This document shows, one piece after another, positions 1 to 8,589 of a DNA stretch of 64,000 nt (position 1 is its first letter; each line of letters begins with the position of its first letter). A model generated the notes under the pieces. That model did not search any database and was not told the origin of the DNA. It worked only from the letters and a program-made list of their open reading frames with translations. The position numbers were made by a program, and so were the translations under genes. This stretch comes from Planomonospora sp. ID67723 (GTDB lineage Bacteria; Actinomycetota; Actinomycetes; Streptosporangiales; Streptosporangiaceae), in NCBI RefSeq assembly GCF_015711605.1, contig NZ_JABTEZ010000003.1, positions 372,001 to 436,000 of the forward strand. The letters run 5' to 3'.

Positions 1-217
1 CGGGAACGATCATGCCCGGCCAGTGCACCGAGCCGGAGTCGGGATGGGCGGCCTCGATCTCCGCGCGGGGTCCGACGGCGATCACCCGGTCGCCCCGGAC
101 GGCGAGCGCGCCGTCGGCGACCGGCGGTCCGGAGACGGGCAGCAGCAGCGGGGCGCTGTGCACCGTCACCGCGGAGAGCGCATGCGTGCCGAGGAGGCGA
201 CCGGCGCGCATGGGCAT
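1..217 (-). CDS. Amidohydrolase-family protein, N-terminal fragment (cut by window start)
   Basis: The first 72 codons of a minus-strand gene that runs off the left edge. The translation has the N-terminal beta-sandwich pattern of cytosine-deaminase/chlorohydrolase-type amidohydrolases: 'GALAVRGDRVIAVGP', then 'WPGMIVPG' just before the expected metal-binding HxH region, which lies outside the window. I chose the ATG at 217 because an AGGAG sits five bases upstream; an in-frame ATG at 211 is possible. The substrate cannot be told from this part. The family call is fairly secure, the specific function unknown. Confidence 0.7.
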   Translation of the reverse strand, partial: MPMRAGRLLGTHALSAVTVHSAPLLLPVSGPPVADGALAVRGDRVIAVGPRAEIEAAHPDSGSVHWPGMIVP

Positions 218-364
218 AGGCACTCCTGTCCGAAGGTCCTCCGGAGAGACTAGACGGGCCGGTCCGGACTTCTCAAACACCCCGGCTTCCGTGGCGCAGG
301 GAGGTCCTGCTGATTCAAGGAAGGCCGTTGATCTCCGCTTGACTGCTATATAACGTCATTTATC

Positions 365-2458
365 GTGATCAAACCCCCCAGGTTGGCGAAGGCGCTGATC
401 GCGGCAGTGATCCTGCTTCCCCTCGGCCTCGCCTCCATCCCCGCGTCCGCCGAACCGGCTCCCGATCCCGAGCACCCCTGGCGGCTGAACCACTGGCCGC
501 AGCAGCAGCCCTGGCAGCAGGACGCCCCGGCGACCGCGCTGCGGGGCGGCCGCCCGGGCGCCCCCGCCCCGATCGATCCGCAGAACTGGAAGAACCCGGA
601 CCACATGACGTGGGCCGACTACGTCAAGCCCCCGGGAACGAACTGGGCCGACCCGGCGGTCCAGGGCTCCGAGCGCACCTTCCGCGGCGCGCTGGTCCTG
701 CTCGACTACCCCAACCAGCCGTTCGTGGTCACCCGGCCGAAGGGCTCGACGGTCTTCGGCAACCCCAGCGCCGAGGCCCACGACGTCCCGCGCGAGGAGG
801 TCGCCCGGTTCTACAAGGACTTCCTCAACACCCCCAACCAGCTCAACCGCGGCCACACCATCCATGAGTACTGGATGGAGGACTCCGGCGGGCGCTACGG
901 CGTCGACCTGACCGCCTTCGGGCCGTACCAGATGCCCGGCAAGTCCCACGAGTACGCCATGGAGTTCCAGGGCGGCACTGCCTGCCCGGCAGGGGACACC
1001 TGCACCAGGAACATCAGGACCGACGGGCGGGCCGCGTGGACCGCCGCCGAGGGGCCGGAGGTCCCCGCCGGGTTCGATTTCGTCTTCTATCTGAGCGCCG
1101 GGCAGGACGAGTCGGCCACCTGGCAGGAGTTCGGGCCGATCAAGTTCCCGACGAAGGAGGCGGTGACCGACGAATTCGGCCCGCCGGACCCGGCCCTGCC
1201 CAACTGGGCCAGGACCCGCTACGTCGAGTGGACGTCCTGGGCCTCGGCCGCCTCCATCTGGCCCAACGCCGGAGGCGGCTCCTCCACCCAGGCCGAGAGC
1301 TCGGGCCAGGGCGTCTACGCCCACGAGCTCAGCCACATCCTGGGCATCGGCGACAACTACAACAACCCGTTCGGGGTACCGCCGCGCCGCGCCTACACCG
1401 GCATCTGGGAGATGCTCAGCCGGGGCAGCTTCAACGGCCCCGGCGGCCCGCACAGCCGTTGGATGATCCCGCCCACCGGCGGCGGCTCGATGGGCGCCCA
1501 GCACATGCTCCGCAACAAGATCAAGCTGAAGATGGTCGACGAGAAGAACGTCCTGCGCCTGTCGCGCGAGGCGCTCGACGAGTCCGGGCCGGTGGTCGCC
1601 AGGGTGACCGCCCGCGCCGTGCAGCCGGGCGAGAAGGGGTTGTCGGGCGTCAACGTCGCCTTCGACACCGGCGACAGGAGCCCGGCCTGCGACGTGGCCA
1701 CCGACCCGTTCTGCGACGGCGGCGGCTACGAGAACTACACCGTCGAGGTCGTCGACCGGATGGGTTCCGACTCCTTCACCCCGGACTCCGGAGTCCTGCT
1801 GGCCAAGACCAAGAACGAGGACCGGGCCCCGTTCGAGTGGGTGATCGACGCCAACCCGCAGGACATCGGGATGACCGACTACGTCCTGCCGGACGGCACC
1901 GCGGTGCCGATCACGGTCGGCGACTACCGCCAGCTCTCGGACGCCCTCTTCCACGCGGGGACCGGTTCCGGCAGCGAGTTCGAGTACGTCGACGAGGCCA
2001 ACCGCCTGCACTTCTACGTGCTGGACGTGCACCGTGACCGCACGGGCGTGCTCGCCTACACGGTCGCGATCCGCTCCCTGGACGGGGCGGGTCCGGCCAG
2101 GCGCGGCGTGCGGCTGCTCCCGGCTGTGGGGAGGCCCGCTCAGGGTTACTCCACCTGCAGTTTCCCGCTGTTCAACACCGGAGGGAAGGCCCCCGCCCAG
2201 GGACGGCATCCCGAGGACGTGAGCGCCTACCTCGGCAGTGACGTCTACCGGCTCTCGGCCACCGTCGAAGGCCGCGGCTGGACGGCCTCGGTGCCCAACG
2301 AACTGGCGACCGCGAAGGCGGGAGCCCGCACGCAGGCGGTGGTCCACGCCGAGCGGGCCCCGGGCGGCAGCCGGCTGGCCACGGTCACGCTGACCGCCGT
2401 CTCCGAGAGCGACCCGTCCAGGACGGCCAGGGCGACCTGCCACGTGGTCGGCCTGTAG
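365..2458 (+). CDS. Secreted M6-type zinc metalloprotease (immune inhibitor A-like)
   Basis: A 697-residue protein opening with a Sec signal peptide (basic start, hydrophobic AVILLPLGLAS, cleavage after ASA near residue 29). The zinc site is HELSHILGIGD: H320, E321, H324 and a likely third ligand D330, the HExxHxxGxxD pattern of M6 proteases. A long beta-rich region without recognised repeats follows. It is probably exported to degrade protein outside the cell. The GTG at 365 has no Shine-Dalgarno. A TTGACT at 339-344 with TATCGT at 361-366 would place transcription start after 365, so the in-frame TTG at 383, which also leaves a complete signal peptide, is a serious alternative. It converges on the dehydrogenase at 2627 with a strong terminator between them. 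Confidence 0.85.
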   Translation: MIKPPRLAKALIAAVILLPLGLASIPASAEPAPDPEHPWRLNHWPQQQPWQQDAPATALRGGRPGAPAPIDPQNWKNPDHMTWADYVKPPGTNWADPAVQGSERTFRGALVLLDYPNQPFVVTRPKGSTVFGNPSAEAHDVPREEVARFYKDFLNTPNQLNRGHTIHEYWMEDSGGRYGVDLTAFGPYQMPGKSHEYAMEFQGGTACPAGDTCTRNIRTDGRAAWTAAEGPEVPAGFDFVFYLSAGQDESATWQEFGPIKFPTKEAVTDEFGPPDPALPNWARTRYVEWTSWASAASIWPNAGGGSSTQAESSGQGVYAHELSHILGIGDNYNNPFGVPPRRAYTGIWEMLSRGSFNGPGGPHSRWMIPPTGGGSMGAQHMLRNKIKLKMVDEKNVLRLSREALDESGPVVARVTARAVQPGEKGLSGVNVAFDTGDRSPACDVATDPFCDGGGYENYTVEVVDRMGSDSFTPDSGVLLAKTKNEDRAPFEWVIDANPQDIGMTDYVLPDGTAVPITVGDYRQLSDALFHAGTGSGSEFEYVDEANRLHFYVLDVHRDRTGVLAYTVAIRSLDGAGPARRGVRLLPAVGRPAQGYSTCSFPLFNTGGKAPAQGRHPEDVSAYLGSDVYRLSATVEGRGWTASVPNELATAKAGARTQAVVHAERAPGGSRLATVTLTAVSESDPSRTARATCHVVGL

Positions 2459-2509
2459 GAGGGACCGGGCAGGAAGTCCGAGCAGGAGGACGGCGGGCGG
2501 CAGGACACT

Positions 2510-2543
2510 GAGAGGGGGTACGGCGCGCGCCGCACCCCCTCTC
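2510..2543. terminator. Bidirectional hairpin between convergent genes
   Basis: Ten-base arms GAGAGGGGGT / ACCCCCTCTC, one A-C mismatch, then a self-complementary CGGCGCGCGCCG core. It lies midway between the converging stop codons at 2458 and 2627. Confidence 0.75.
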
Positions 2544-2626
2544 CGAGCCGGGAGGTGAGGGCCGGCACGGGCGGTGGCCGGTCCGCGCCGGGGAGCCGCC
2601 GCGAACCGGCCGGGCCCGGAGACGCG

Positions 2627-3772
2627 CTAAAGGCCGAGGTCGCGGCCGATGAGCTCGCGCATGATCTCGTTGGACCCGGCCCAGATGCGGGTCACCCGCC
2701 CGTCCATCCAGGCGCGGGCCACGCGGTACTCCTTCATGTAGCCGTAGCCGCCGAACAACTGCACACAGCCGTCCAGCACCTCGTTCTGCACCTCGGAGGT
2801 CCACATCTTGGCCTTGGCGGCGTCGACCGCGCTCAGCTCGCCCTCGGCGTGGGCGGCGATGCACTGGTCCACGAAGGCCTGGGAGACCTCGATCTTGGTC
2901 ACGAGGTCGGCCAGGACGAACTTGTTGTGCTGGAAGGAACCGACGGCCTGGCCGAAGGCCTTGCGTTCCTTGACGTAGACCAGGGTCTCGGCGAGCACCG
3001 CGGCCGCATGCGCCAGGTTCGCCACCGCCGAGCCCAGCCGCTCCTGCGGCAGCCGTTCCATCATCGCGATGAAGCCCCGGTCCACCTCGCCGATCACGTT
3101 CTCCCCGGGGACGCGCACGTTCTCGAAGAACAGCTCGGCGGTGTCGGCCTCCGGCTGGCCCACCTTGTCCAGCTTGCGGCCCCGGGTGAAGCCTTCCATC
3201 CCGGTCTCCAGCGCCAGCAGCGTGATGCCCTTGGCCCGCTTCTCCGGGCTGGTCCTGGCGGCGACCACGACCAGGTCGGCGCAGTAGCCGTTGGTGATGA
3301 AGGTCTTGGAGCCGTTGACGATCCAGTCGGAGCCGTCGCGGACGGCGGTGGTGCGCAGCGCGGCCAGGTCGGAGCCGCCGCTCGGCTCGGTCATGCCGAT
3401 GGCCGTGATCATCTCGCCGGAGCAGAAGCGCGGCAGCCAGCGCTTCTTCTGCTCCTCGGTGGTCAGCTCGACCAGGTACGGCGCGACCACGTCGTAGTGG
3501 ATGCCGAAGCTGGAGGACAGGGCCGCGCTCTGGCCGGACAGCTCCTCGCCCAGCACCGCGTTGAAGCGGTAGTCCCCGGCCGCGCTCCCGCCGTACTCCT
3601 CCGGGACCTCCAGCCCGAGGAAGCCCTGCCGCCCGGCCTCCAGCCAGATCTCGCGGTCGATCATCCGGTTCTCGATGAACTCCTCGGCACGGGGGGCGAC
3701 CGAGCGGGCGACGAACTCCCGGACCGAGGCGCGGAAGGCGTCGTGGTCGGGACCGTAGAGAGTACGTTTCAT
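2627..3772 (-). CDS. Acyl-CoA dehydrogenase (long-chain/LCAD-like)
   Basis: A 381-residue flavoenzyme of full family length that would oxidise an acyl-CoA to the trans-2-enoyl-CoA. Visible signatures are MTEPSGGSD (FAD/substrate contact), ERKAFGQ, and the C-terminal GGYGYMKEYRVAR and IWAGSNEIM. The position holding the catalytic Glu in medium-chain enzymes is Ala here (WAG rather than YEG). The helix-G motif LPQERL carries the Glu that serves this role in LCAD/IVD enzymes, so it is probably active. It stands alone, with no electron-transfer or thiolase genes beside it. A perfect 16-base palindrome 12 bases upstream of the start implies control by an unlinked TetR repressor. Confidence 0.9.
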   Translation of the reverse strand: MKRTLYGPDHDAFRASVREFVARSVAPRAEEFIENRMIDREIWLEAGRQGFLGLEVPEEYGGSAAGDYRFNAVLGEELSGQSAALSSSFGIHYDVVAPYLVELTTEEQKKRWLPRFCSGEMITAIGMTEPSGGSDLAALRTTAVRDGSDWIVNGSKTFITNGYCADLVVVAARTSPEKRAKGITLLALETGMEGFTRGRKLDKVGQPEADTAELFFENVRVPGENVIGEVDRGFIAMMERLPQERLGSAVANLAHAAAVLAETLVYVKERKAFGQAVGSFQHNKFVLADLVTKIEVSQAFVDQCIAAHAEGELSAVDAAKAKMWTSEVQNEVLDGCVQLFGGYGYMKEYRVARAWMDGRVTRIWAGSNEIMRELIGRDLGL

Positions 3773-3784
3773 GACATATCAGTG

Positions 3785-3800
3785 TACCGACCGGTCGGTA
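3785..3800. promoter_or_regulatory. Perfect TetR-type operator upstream of the acyl-CoA dehydrogenase
   Basis: TACCGACCGGTCGGTA is a perfect 16-base palindrome, 12 bases upstream of the ATG at 3772. Its composition and size match operators of TetR-family fatty-acid regulators. No TetR gene is present in the window, so the cognate regulator must lie elsewhere. Confidence 0.7.
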
Positions 3801-3899
3801 TCGCCTTCGGAGGGGGACCGCCGGCTTTGCGTCTGCTTGAATGAATCTTGAAAGCAGCATGCCGGCCCCGCCGGGGCGCGGTCTTCCTCGGGGGAGCAG

Positions 3900-6527
3900 A
3901 TGCCCGGGTCGTCACAGGTTCCCGATCGCCGGAAGGGCAGGCCGCCCGGCGGGCCGCCGCGCCGTACGATCTCGCTGGCGGCGCCCGCTGCGGCCGGAAT
4001 CGCCGCCGCGGTGGCCAGCATCCTCGCCACGTCGCTGGACGTGTGGGACCTGCCCACCATGGCGAAGGTCGCCGTCACCGTGCTCGCCGGACTCCTGGTC
4101 GGCCTGCTCACCTGGGCCACGACCGACCGGCGGTCCGCGCTGCCCGCCGCCCCGCCCGACCACTCCTGGCGCCCTCCCGACCAGTGGCCGCCGGTCCCCG
4201 CGCACTTCACCGGCCGGACCGACGCGCTGGCCGAGTTGCGCGAGGTGTTCGCCCGGCGCCGACCGCGCGGCCGGGACGAAGGCGCCTCGCCGCTGGTCGT
4301 CTCGGTGTACGGCAGGGGCGGCGTCGGCAAGTCCATGCTGATGACCAGGTTCAGCCACGAGATCGCCGGCCGCTTCCCCGACGGGCGGCTCTACGCCGAT
4401 CTGCGGGGCGCGGTGGACGCCCCGATCCGGCCCGAGGAGGTGCTGACCGGCTTCCTGCGGGCGCTCGGCGTGCGGCTCACCACCGACCCGGGCGGCCTGG
4501 ACGAACTGCGCAAGCTCTGGCTGACGTGGACCAAGGGCAGGCGCATCCTGATCGGCCTGGACAACGCCGAGAGCGGCGACCAGGTCAAGGATCTGATCCC
4601 GGCCGAGCCGGGCTGCGCGGTCATGATCACTTCTCGGCATCCGCTGCACCTGCTCAACACCTACGACAAACGGCTGTCGGTGTTCGGCGAGGCCCAGGGC
4701 GTGGAACTGCTGGCCCGGCTGGCCGGGGACGACAGGGTCGCCGCCGATCCGGAGTCCGCCCGGGAGATCGTCCACATGTGCGACCACCTGCCGCTGGCCA
4801 TCAGCATCTGCGGCGGGCGTCTGGCCACGCGGGAGAACTGGTCGCTGCGCGAGCTGGCCGGCCGGCTCAGGGACGAGCGCCGCCGCCTGGACCAGCTCGA
4901 GCTGGCTCCCAGCCTGGACAAGAGCGTGCGTGCCTCGCTCCAGCTCAGCTACGACGCCTGCACCGGCATCCAGCGCCGCCTGCTGCGCGGGCTCAGCCTG
5001 CTCACCGCCCCGGACGTGCCCGGCTGGGTCGCCGGCGAGCTGCTCGCCACCTCCGAGCTGGACGGCGCCGACCAGCTCGAGGCGCTCATCGACACCCAGC
5101 TCGCCGAGTGCTCGGGCGTCGACTCCTCCGGCACGATGCGCTACCGGCTGCACGACCTGGTCCGGATCTTCGCCCGCGAGCTGGCCGGCTTCCACGACGC
5201 CGACGACTCCGGCCGGGCCGCCGTCGAGCGCGTGCTCTCCGGCTACCGGCGCCGGGGCGAGGCGGCCGCCATGGCCCGCTGGCCGCAGGACTGGGGCCGC
5301 AGCGGCCGCAGCGGCCGCAGCGGCCACAACAGCCACAGAGGGCAGCACGACGGGGACCAGGCGGCCACGGCGCGGGCCCAGAGTTCGGCGGCCGACTGGC
5401 TCAACGCCGAGCGGCTGACCGCGGTCGCCATGATCAACGAGGCGCGGAGCCTGGAGCTGTGGGAGCTGACCTGGGGCCTGAGCCGGGCCTTCTGCTCGCT
5501 GTGCCACTCGCTGCGGGCCTACTGGTCCGACTGGCGGGCGGTCGCCGAGATCCTGTGCGAGGCCGCCGAGAACATGGAGGACCGGCGGGCGCTGGGCATC
5601 GCGCTGCTGGACCGGGCGGCGGTGACCGGCGGGCAGGGCAGCCACCAGACCGCCCGCGAGGACGCCGAACGTGCGCTGGCCGTCTTCACCGACCTCGGCG
5701 AGCGGTGGTGGGCCGCCCGGGCGATGCGCTCGGTCGGCATGACCCTCTTCAGCGACGGCAGCCTCGACCGGGCGCAGGGCTACCTCGTCGGCGCGATCGC
5801 CGCCTTCAAGGGCGAGGAGGACCGGTGGTGGTCGGCGAGGACCCAGCGCAACCTGGCCGAGCTCCGGCTCGCCCAGCGCCGGCCCGAGGAGGCCATGCAA
5901 CTGCTGGAGGAGGCCCTGGCGGTCTTCGAGCACGACCGCAACCGCTACTCCGAGGCGCAGACGCTGCGCGCCTACGGCGAGGTGCTCGGCGCCACCGCGC
6001 GGAGCCTGCGCGAGCGAGGGGAGCTCCGCGCCGCCCAGGACCACTTCACCCGGGCGGGGTTCAGCCTGGACCGCGCCGCGGAGATGTTCCGGCTCCGGGG
6101 GGAGGAATGGGAGTTCGCCCGCTGCCTGCGCGCGGCCGGCGAGGTCGGCAACCCGGCGAACCGGCTGAACGAGCTGAAGTACATCCGGCAGGCCGCCGAT
6201 CTGCTGGACAAACTGGGCGACTCCTGGGGTGTGGCCAGGACCGAGCTCTCCGCCGGGCGGGTGCACGCGCGGACGGGCCGGATCCGGGAGGCCGAGCGCT
6301 CGCTCCGGCAGGCCGTGACCGCCTTCGAGGAGCTGGAGGACCGGTGGTGGATGGCGCGGGGCCTGCGCTACCTCGGAGAGGCGCACCTGGACGCCGGGGA
6401 GTGCGAGGCGGCGATCCCGCCGCTCAGCGACGCTCTGGAGATCTACCGCAGCCTCGGCAACCAGTCGGGGATGGGCCGGACCCTGGACTTCCTGCACCGC
6501 GCCAGGCAGTGCCCGGACCGGACCTGA
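3900..6527 (+). CDS. Membrane-anchored STAND (NB-ARC) ATPase with TPR repeats
   Basis: An 875-residue signalling ATPase. Two hydrophobic segments (about residues 27-45 and 56-74) would anchor the N-terminus. A P-loop GRGGVGKS (138-145) and Walker B RILIGLDN follow, with a winged-helix/sensor region around 330-450 and TPR-like helices to the end, including the repeated phrase 'EDRWWxAR'. The architecture resembles the AfsR/NB-ARC class but there is no SARP or HTH DNA-binding domain. Membrane segments replace it, so its output is probably protein-protein. A GRS repeat linker (DNA 5295-5327) separates the ATPase from the TPR part. The start has a GGGGGAG ribosome site. It converges on the gene at 6622. 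Confidence 0.85.
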   Translation: MPGSSQVPDRRKGRPPGGPPRRTISLAAPAAAGIAAAVASILATSLDVWDLPTMAKVAVTVLAGLLVGLLTWATTDRRSALPAAPPDHSWRPPDQWPPVPAHFTGRTDALAELREVFARRRPRGRDEGASPLVVSVYGRGGVGKSMLMTRFSHEIAGRFPDGRLYADLRGAVDAPIRPEEVLTGFLRALGVRLTTDPGGLDELRKLWLTWTKGRRILIGLDNAESGDQVKDLIPAEPGCAVMITSRHPLHLLNTYDKRLSVFGEAQGVELLARLAGDDRVAADPESAREIVHMCDHLPLAISICGGRLATRENWSLRELAGRLRDERRRLDQLELAPSLDKSVRASLQLSYDACTGIQRRLLRGLSLLTAPDVPGWVAGELLATSELDGADQLEALIDTQLAECSGVDSSGTMRYRLHDLVRIFARELAGFHDADDSGRAAVERVLSGYRRRGEAAAMARWPQDWGRSGRSGRSGHNSHRGQHDGDQAATARAQSSAADWLNAERLTAVAMINEARSLELWELTWGLSRAFCSLCHSLRAYWSDWRAVAEILCEAAENMEDRRALGIALLDRAAVTGGQGSHQTAREDAERALAVFTDLGERWWAARAMRSVGMTLFSDGSLDRAQGYLVGAIAAFKGEEDRWWSARTQRNLAELRLAQRRPEEAMQLLEEALAVFEHDRNRYSEAQTLRAYGEVLGATARSLRERGELRAAQDHFTRAGFSLDRAAEMFRLRGEEWEFARCLRAAGEVGNPANRLNELKYIRQAADLLDKLGDSWGVARTELSAGRVHARTGRIREAERSLRQAVTAFEELEDRWWMARGLRYLGEAHLDAGECEAAIPPLSDALEIYRSLGNQSGMGRTLDFLHRARQCPDRT
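5295..5327 (+). repeat. In-frame 9-base tandem repeat encoding a Gly-Arg-Ser linker
   Basis: GGCCGCAGC occurs three times plus a partial copy inside the STAND ATPase gene and encodes GRSGRSGRSG, a flexible spacer between the NB-ARC and TPR parts. Copy number may vary between strains. Confidence 0.8.
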
Positions 6528-6559
6528 CCCGGCCCCCGTCTCCGGTGCCCCGTTCCACA

Positions 6560-6575
6560 GGCTCCGCGCGGAGCC
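6560..6575. terminator. Possible terminator palindrome between convergent genes
   Basis: GGCTCCGCGCGGAGCC is a perfect 16-base palindrome in the 94-base gap between the converging stops at 6527 and 6622. It is short for a strong hairpin. Confidence 0.4.
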
Positions 6576-6621
6576 CCGCAGGGACGCCCGGTCGCGGGTC
6601 GCCGGTTCCGGAGGGGCCCGG

Positions 6622-7497
6622 TCACGTCCTCCCGGTGCCGGCCAGGTGCCCTGCGGCCCGGCGGGCCTCCTCCATGCTCTCCAGGAACAGCTCCCTGATC
6701 TGCCGTGCCTGGCCGGTCATCTCCTCCAGGCGCGGTACGGCCAGCTCGTCGCCGGCCGTCTCGGCGAGCAGGTCCTCGTACTGCGAGGTCCGCTCGGCCA
6801 GCAGTTCCAGTTGCCGGTAGGAGTGGTAGACCGCGTCGGCCCTGCGGACCTGGGCGGCGTACTCCTCCAGCGCCCGGACCCGCTCGGTCAGGGAGTCCGC
6901 GACCCGCTCCAGCGCCCTGGAGTAGGGGGCGAAGGCCTCGGCCACCTCGGGAGGCGGCGTGCCCGGGACGATCCGCCGGTGCTCGGCCCTCATGGCCGAG
7001 AGCCGGGCCAGCTTCGTGGCGATCTGCCATACCTGGTCGGGCAGGGTCACCGCGTTGTCGATCGCATCGAGCAGGCCGGCGCGGTTGACCTGGGAGCCGA
7101 GCACGGTCTCGGCGGCGTCCTGCGCGCGGCGCAGCAGCGCGCCGCAGCCGGCGTCGAGGTCCTCGGGCAGGATGAACCGGTTGCCGTGGTCGAGGGCCAC
7201 CCGCATGCGGCGCCGTGCCTGCCGGGCCGCGGGGTCGGCCGTCAGCCGGCGCATCCCGGTGAGGGCGCCGACCACGACCAGGAGGACGAGCATGCCCGCC
7301 AGGCTGGTCAACGCCCAGACCAGTCCCAGCAGGGCGGTGACCGAGAACACCTTGACCGGGTCCGGCCCCGGGGCGGAGGGGATGTCGCCCAGCCGGACCG
7401 AGCGGAGGATTTCGGGGCTGGAGCGCAGCACGGAGGAGACGGAGGCGGGGAGGGAGGGATCGACGACCAGGCTGGGGGGACGGGTGCGTGGCTCCAC
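6622..7497 (-). CDS. Unknown membrane protein with long helical cytosolic domain
   Basis: A 291-residue protein I do not recognise. About 50 polar residues precede one long or two short membrane segments (about 48-83: VFSVTALLGLVWAL.., MLVLLVVVGAL). About 200 residues of charged, probably coiled-coil helix follow (VADSLTERVRALEEYAAQVRRADAVYHSYRQL). No enzyme motif is visible. The GTG start at 7497 follows GAGGAGG by four bases. It is divergent from the tyrosine phosphatase gene (158 bases apart) and may share its control region. A structural or stress-related membrane role is possible but unproven. Confidence 0.7.
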   Translation of the reverse strand: MEPRTRPPSLVVDPSLPASVSSVLRSSPEILRSVRLGDIPSAPGPDPVKVFSVTALLGLVWALTSLAGMLVLLVVVGALTGMRRLTADPAARQARRRMRVALDHGNRFILPEDLDAGCGALLRRAQDAAETVLGSQVNRAGLLDAIDNAVTLPDQVWQIATKLARLSAMRAEHRRIVPGTPPPEVAEAFAPYSRALERVADSLTERVRALEEYAAQVRRADAVYHSYRQLELLAERTSQYEDLLAETAGDELAVPRLEEMTGQARQIRELFLESMEEARRAAGHLAGTGRT

Positions 7498-7655
7498 ACG
7501 ACCTCCTCGCGGTGAGAATCGTCAGGTGCTTCCCACTTTTAAGCATCCTGAGCGTTGTGGAGCAATTTAGGACGCTAGAGGATGAACATTGGCATTTTCG
7601 GTAATACACCCTGTCTGCTAACTGTGCGGTCATATACCGATGTATAGACTCGTCC

Positions 7656-8456
7656 GTGATGAACGACTTCACGCGATGGATCGATCTTGACGGTGCCGTC
7701 AACGTGCGCGACCTCGGCGGGCTCGCCACCGTAGACGGCGGGACCACACGATTCGGCCGGGTGTACCGGTCGGACAACCTGCAGGGGCTGACCGAGCGCG
7801 ACGTCGAACGCCTCGTCGCCGAGCTCAAGCTCCGCCATGTCATCGACCTGCGCTCGGGCCCCGAGGTCTCCCTGGAAGGGCCCGGCCCGCTCACCAGGGT
7901 CCCCGAGGTGAGCATCCACCACCTCACCCTCTTCGCCGAGGGGGGCAAGCACACCGACGTCGACGCCGACACGATCGACGCCGACCGGGTGCTGCCCTGG
8001 CAGCAACGCGCCGAGGAGGACCTGGCCGAGCTGCGGGTCACCGGTTTCTACTACGCCTACCTGCGCGACCGCCCCGACTCCGTGGTGGCCGCCCTGCGTG
8101 CCATGGCCCACGACGACGGTGCCGCGATCGTGCACTGCGCGGCGGGCAAGGACCGCACCGGCGTGGTCTGCGCCCTCGCTCTGGAGGTCGCCGGGGCCAC
8201 CCGCGAGGCCATCGTCGCCGACTACGTCGCCACCGGCGAACGCATCGAGGGCATCCTGGCCCGGCTGCGCGCCAGCTCCACCTACCGCGACGACCTCGAC
8301 ACCCGCTCGGCCGACGAGCACCGTCCCCGCCACGAGTACATCGAGCAGTTCCTCCGCGTGCTGGACGACCGCTTCGGCGGGCCGCTGGAGTGGCTCGCCG
8401 CCCAGGGCTGGACCGAGGCCGACTCCCGGGCGCTGAAGTCCCGCCTGCGCGACTGA
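7656..8456 (+). CDS. Protein tyrosine/lipid phosphatase, MptpB-like
   Basis: A 266-residue phosphatase with the P-loop HCAAGKDRTG (catalytic Cys161, Arg167). The Lys and Asp inside the loop are characteristic of the MptpB/LipA-type tyrosine- and phosphoinositide-phosphatases. The N-terminal VRDLGG and VYRSDNL motifs fit that family. It would dephosphorylate phosphotyrosine or a phospholipid head group in the cytosol, as no signal peptide is present. GTG 7656 and ATG 7659 are both usable and neither has a good ribosome site. It converges on the gene at 8590 across a strong hairpin. Confidence 0.85.
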   Translation: MMNDFTRWIDLDGAVNVRDLGGLATVDGGTTRFGRVYRSDNLQGLTERDVERLVAELKLRHVIDLRSGPEVSLEGPGPLTRVPEVSIHHLTLFAEGGKHTDVDADTIDADRVLPWQQRAEEDLAELRVTGFYYAYLRDRPDSVVAALRAMAHDDGAAIVHCAAGKDRTGVVCALALEVAGATREAIVADYVATGERIEGILARLRASSTYRDDLDTRSADEHRPRHEYIEQFLRVLDDRFGGPLEWLAAQGWTEADSRALKSRLRD

Positions 8457-8503
8457 GACCCCGGCAGCGGGGAGCCTCCGCGACCGGAAGCCCGGCGACC
8501 GGT

Positions 8504-8532
8504 GCTTCCCCGGCCACGGCGGCCGGGGAAGC
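8504..8532. terminator. Bidirectional terminator hairpin
   Basis: Perfect 12-base arms GCTTCCCCGGCC / GGCCGGGGAAGC with a five-base loop, between converging stops at 8456 and 8590. Confidence 0.7.
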
Positions 8533-8589
8533 GCGGACCGGGAACCCGCCCACGGTGGTGGGGGGCCGAGGCGAGGACGACGGCGGGGC

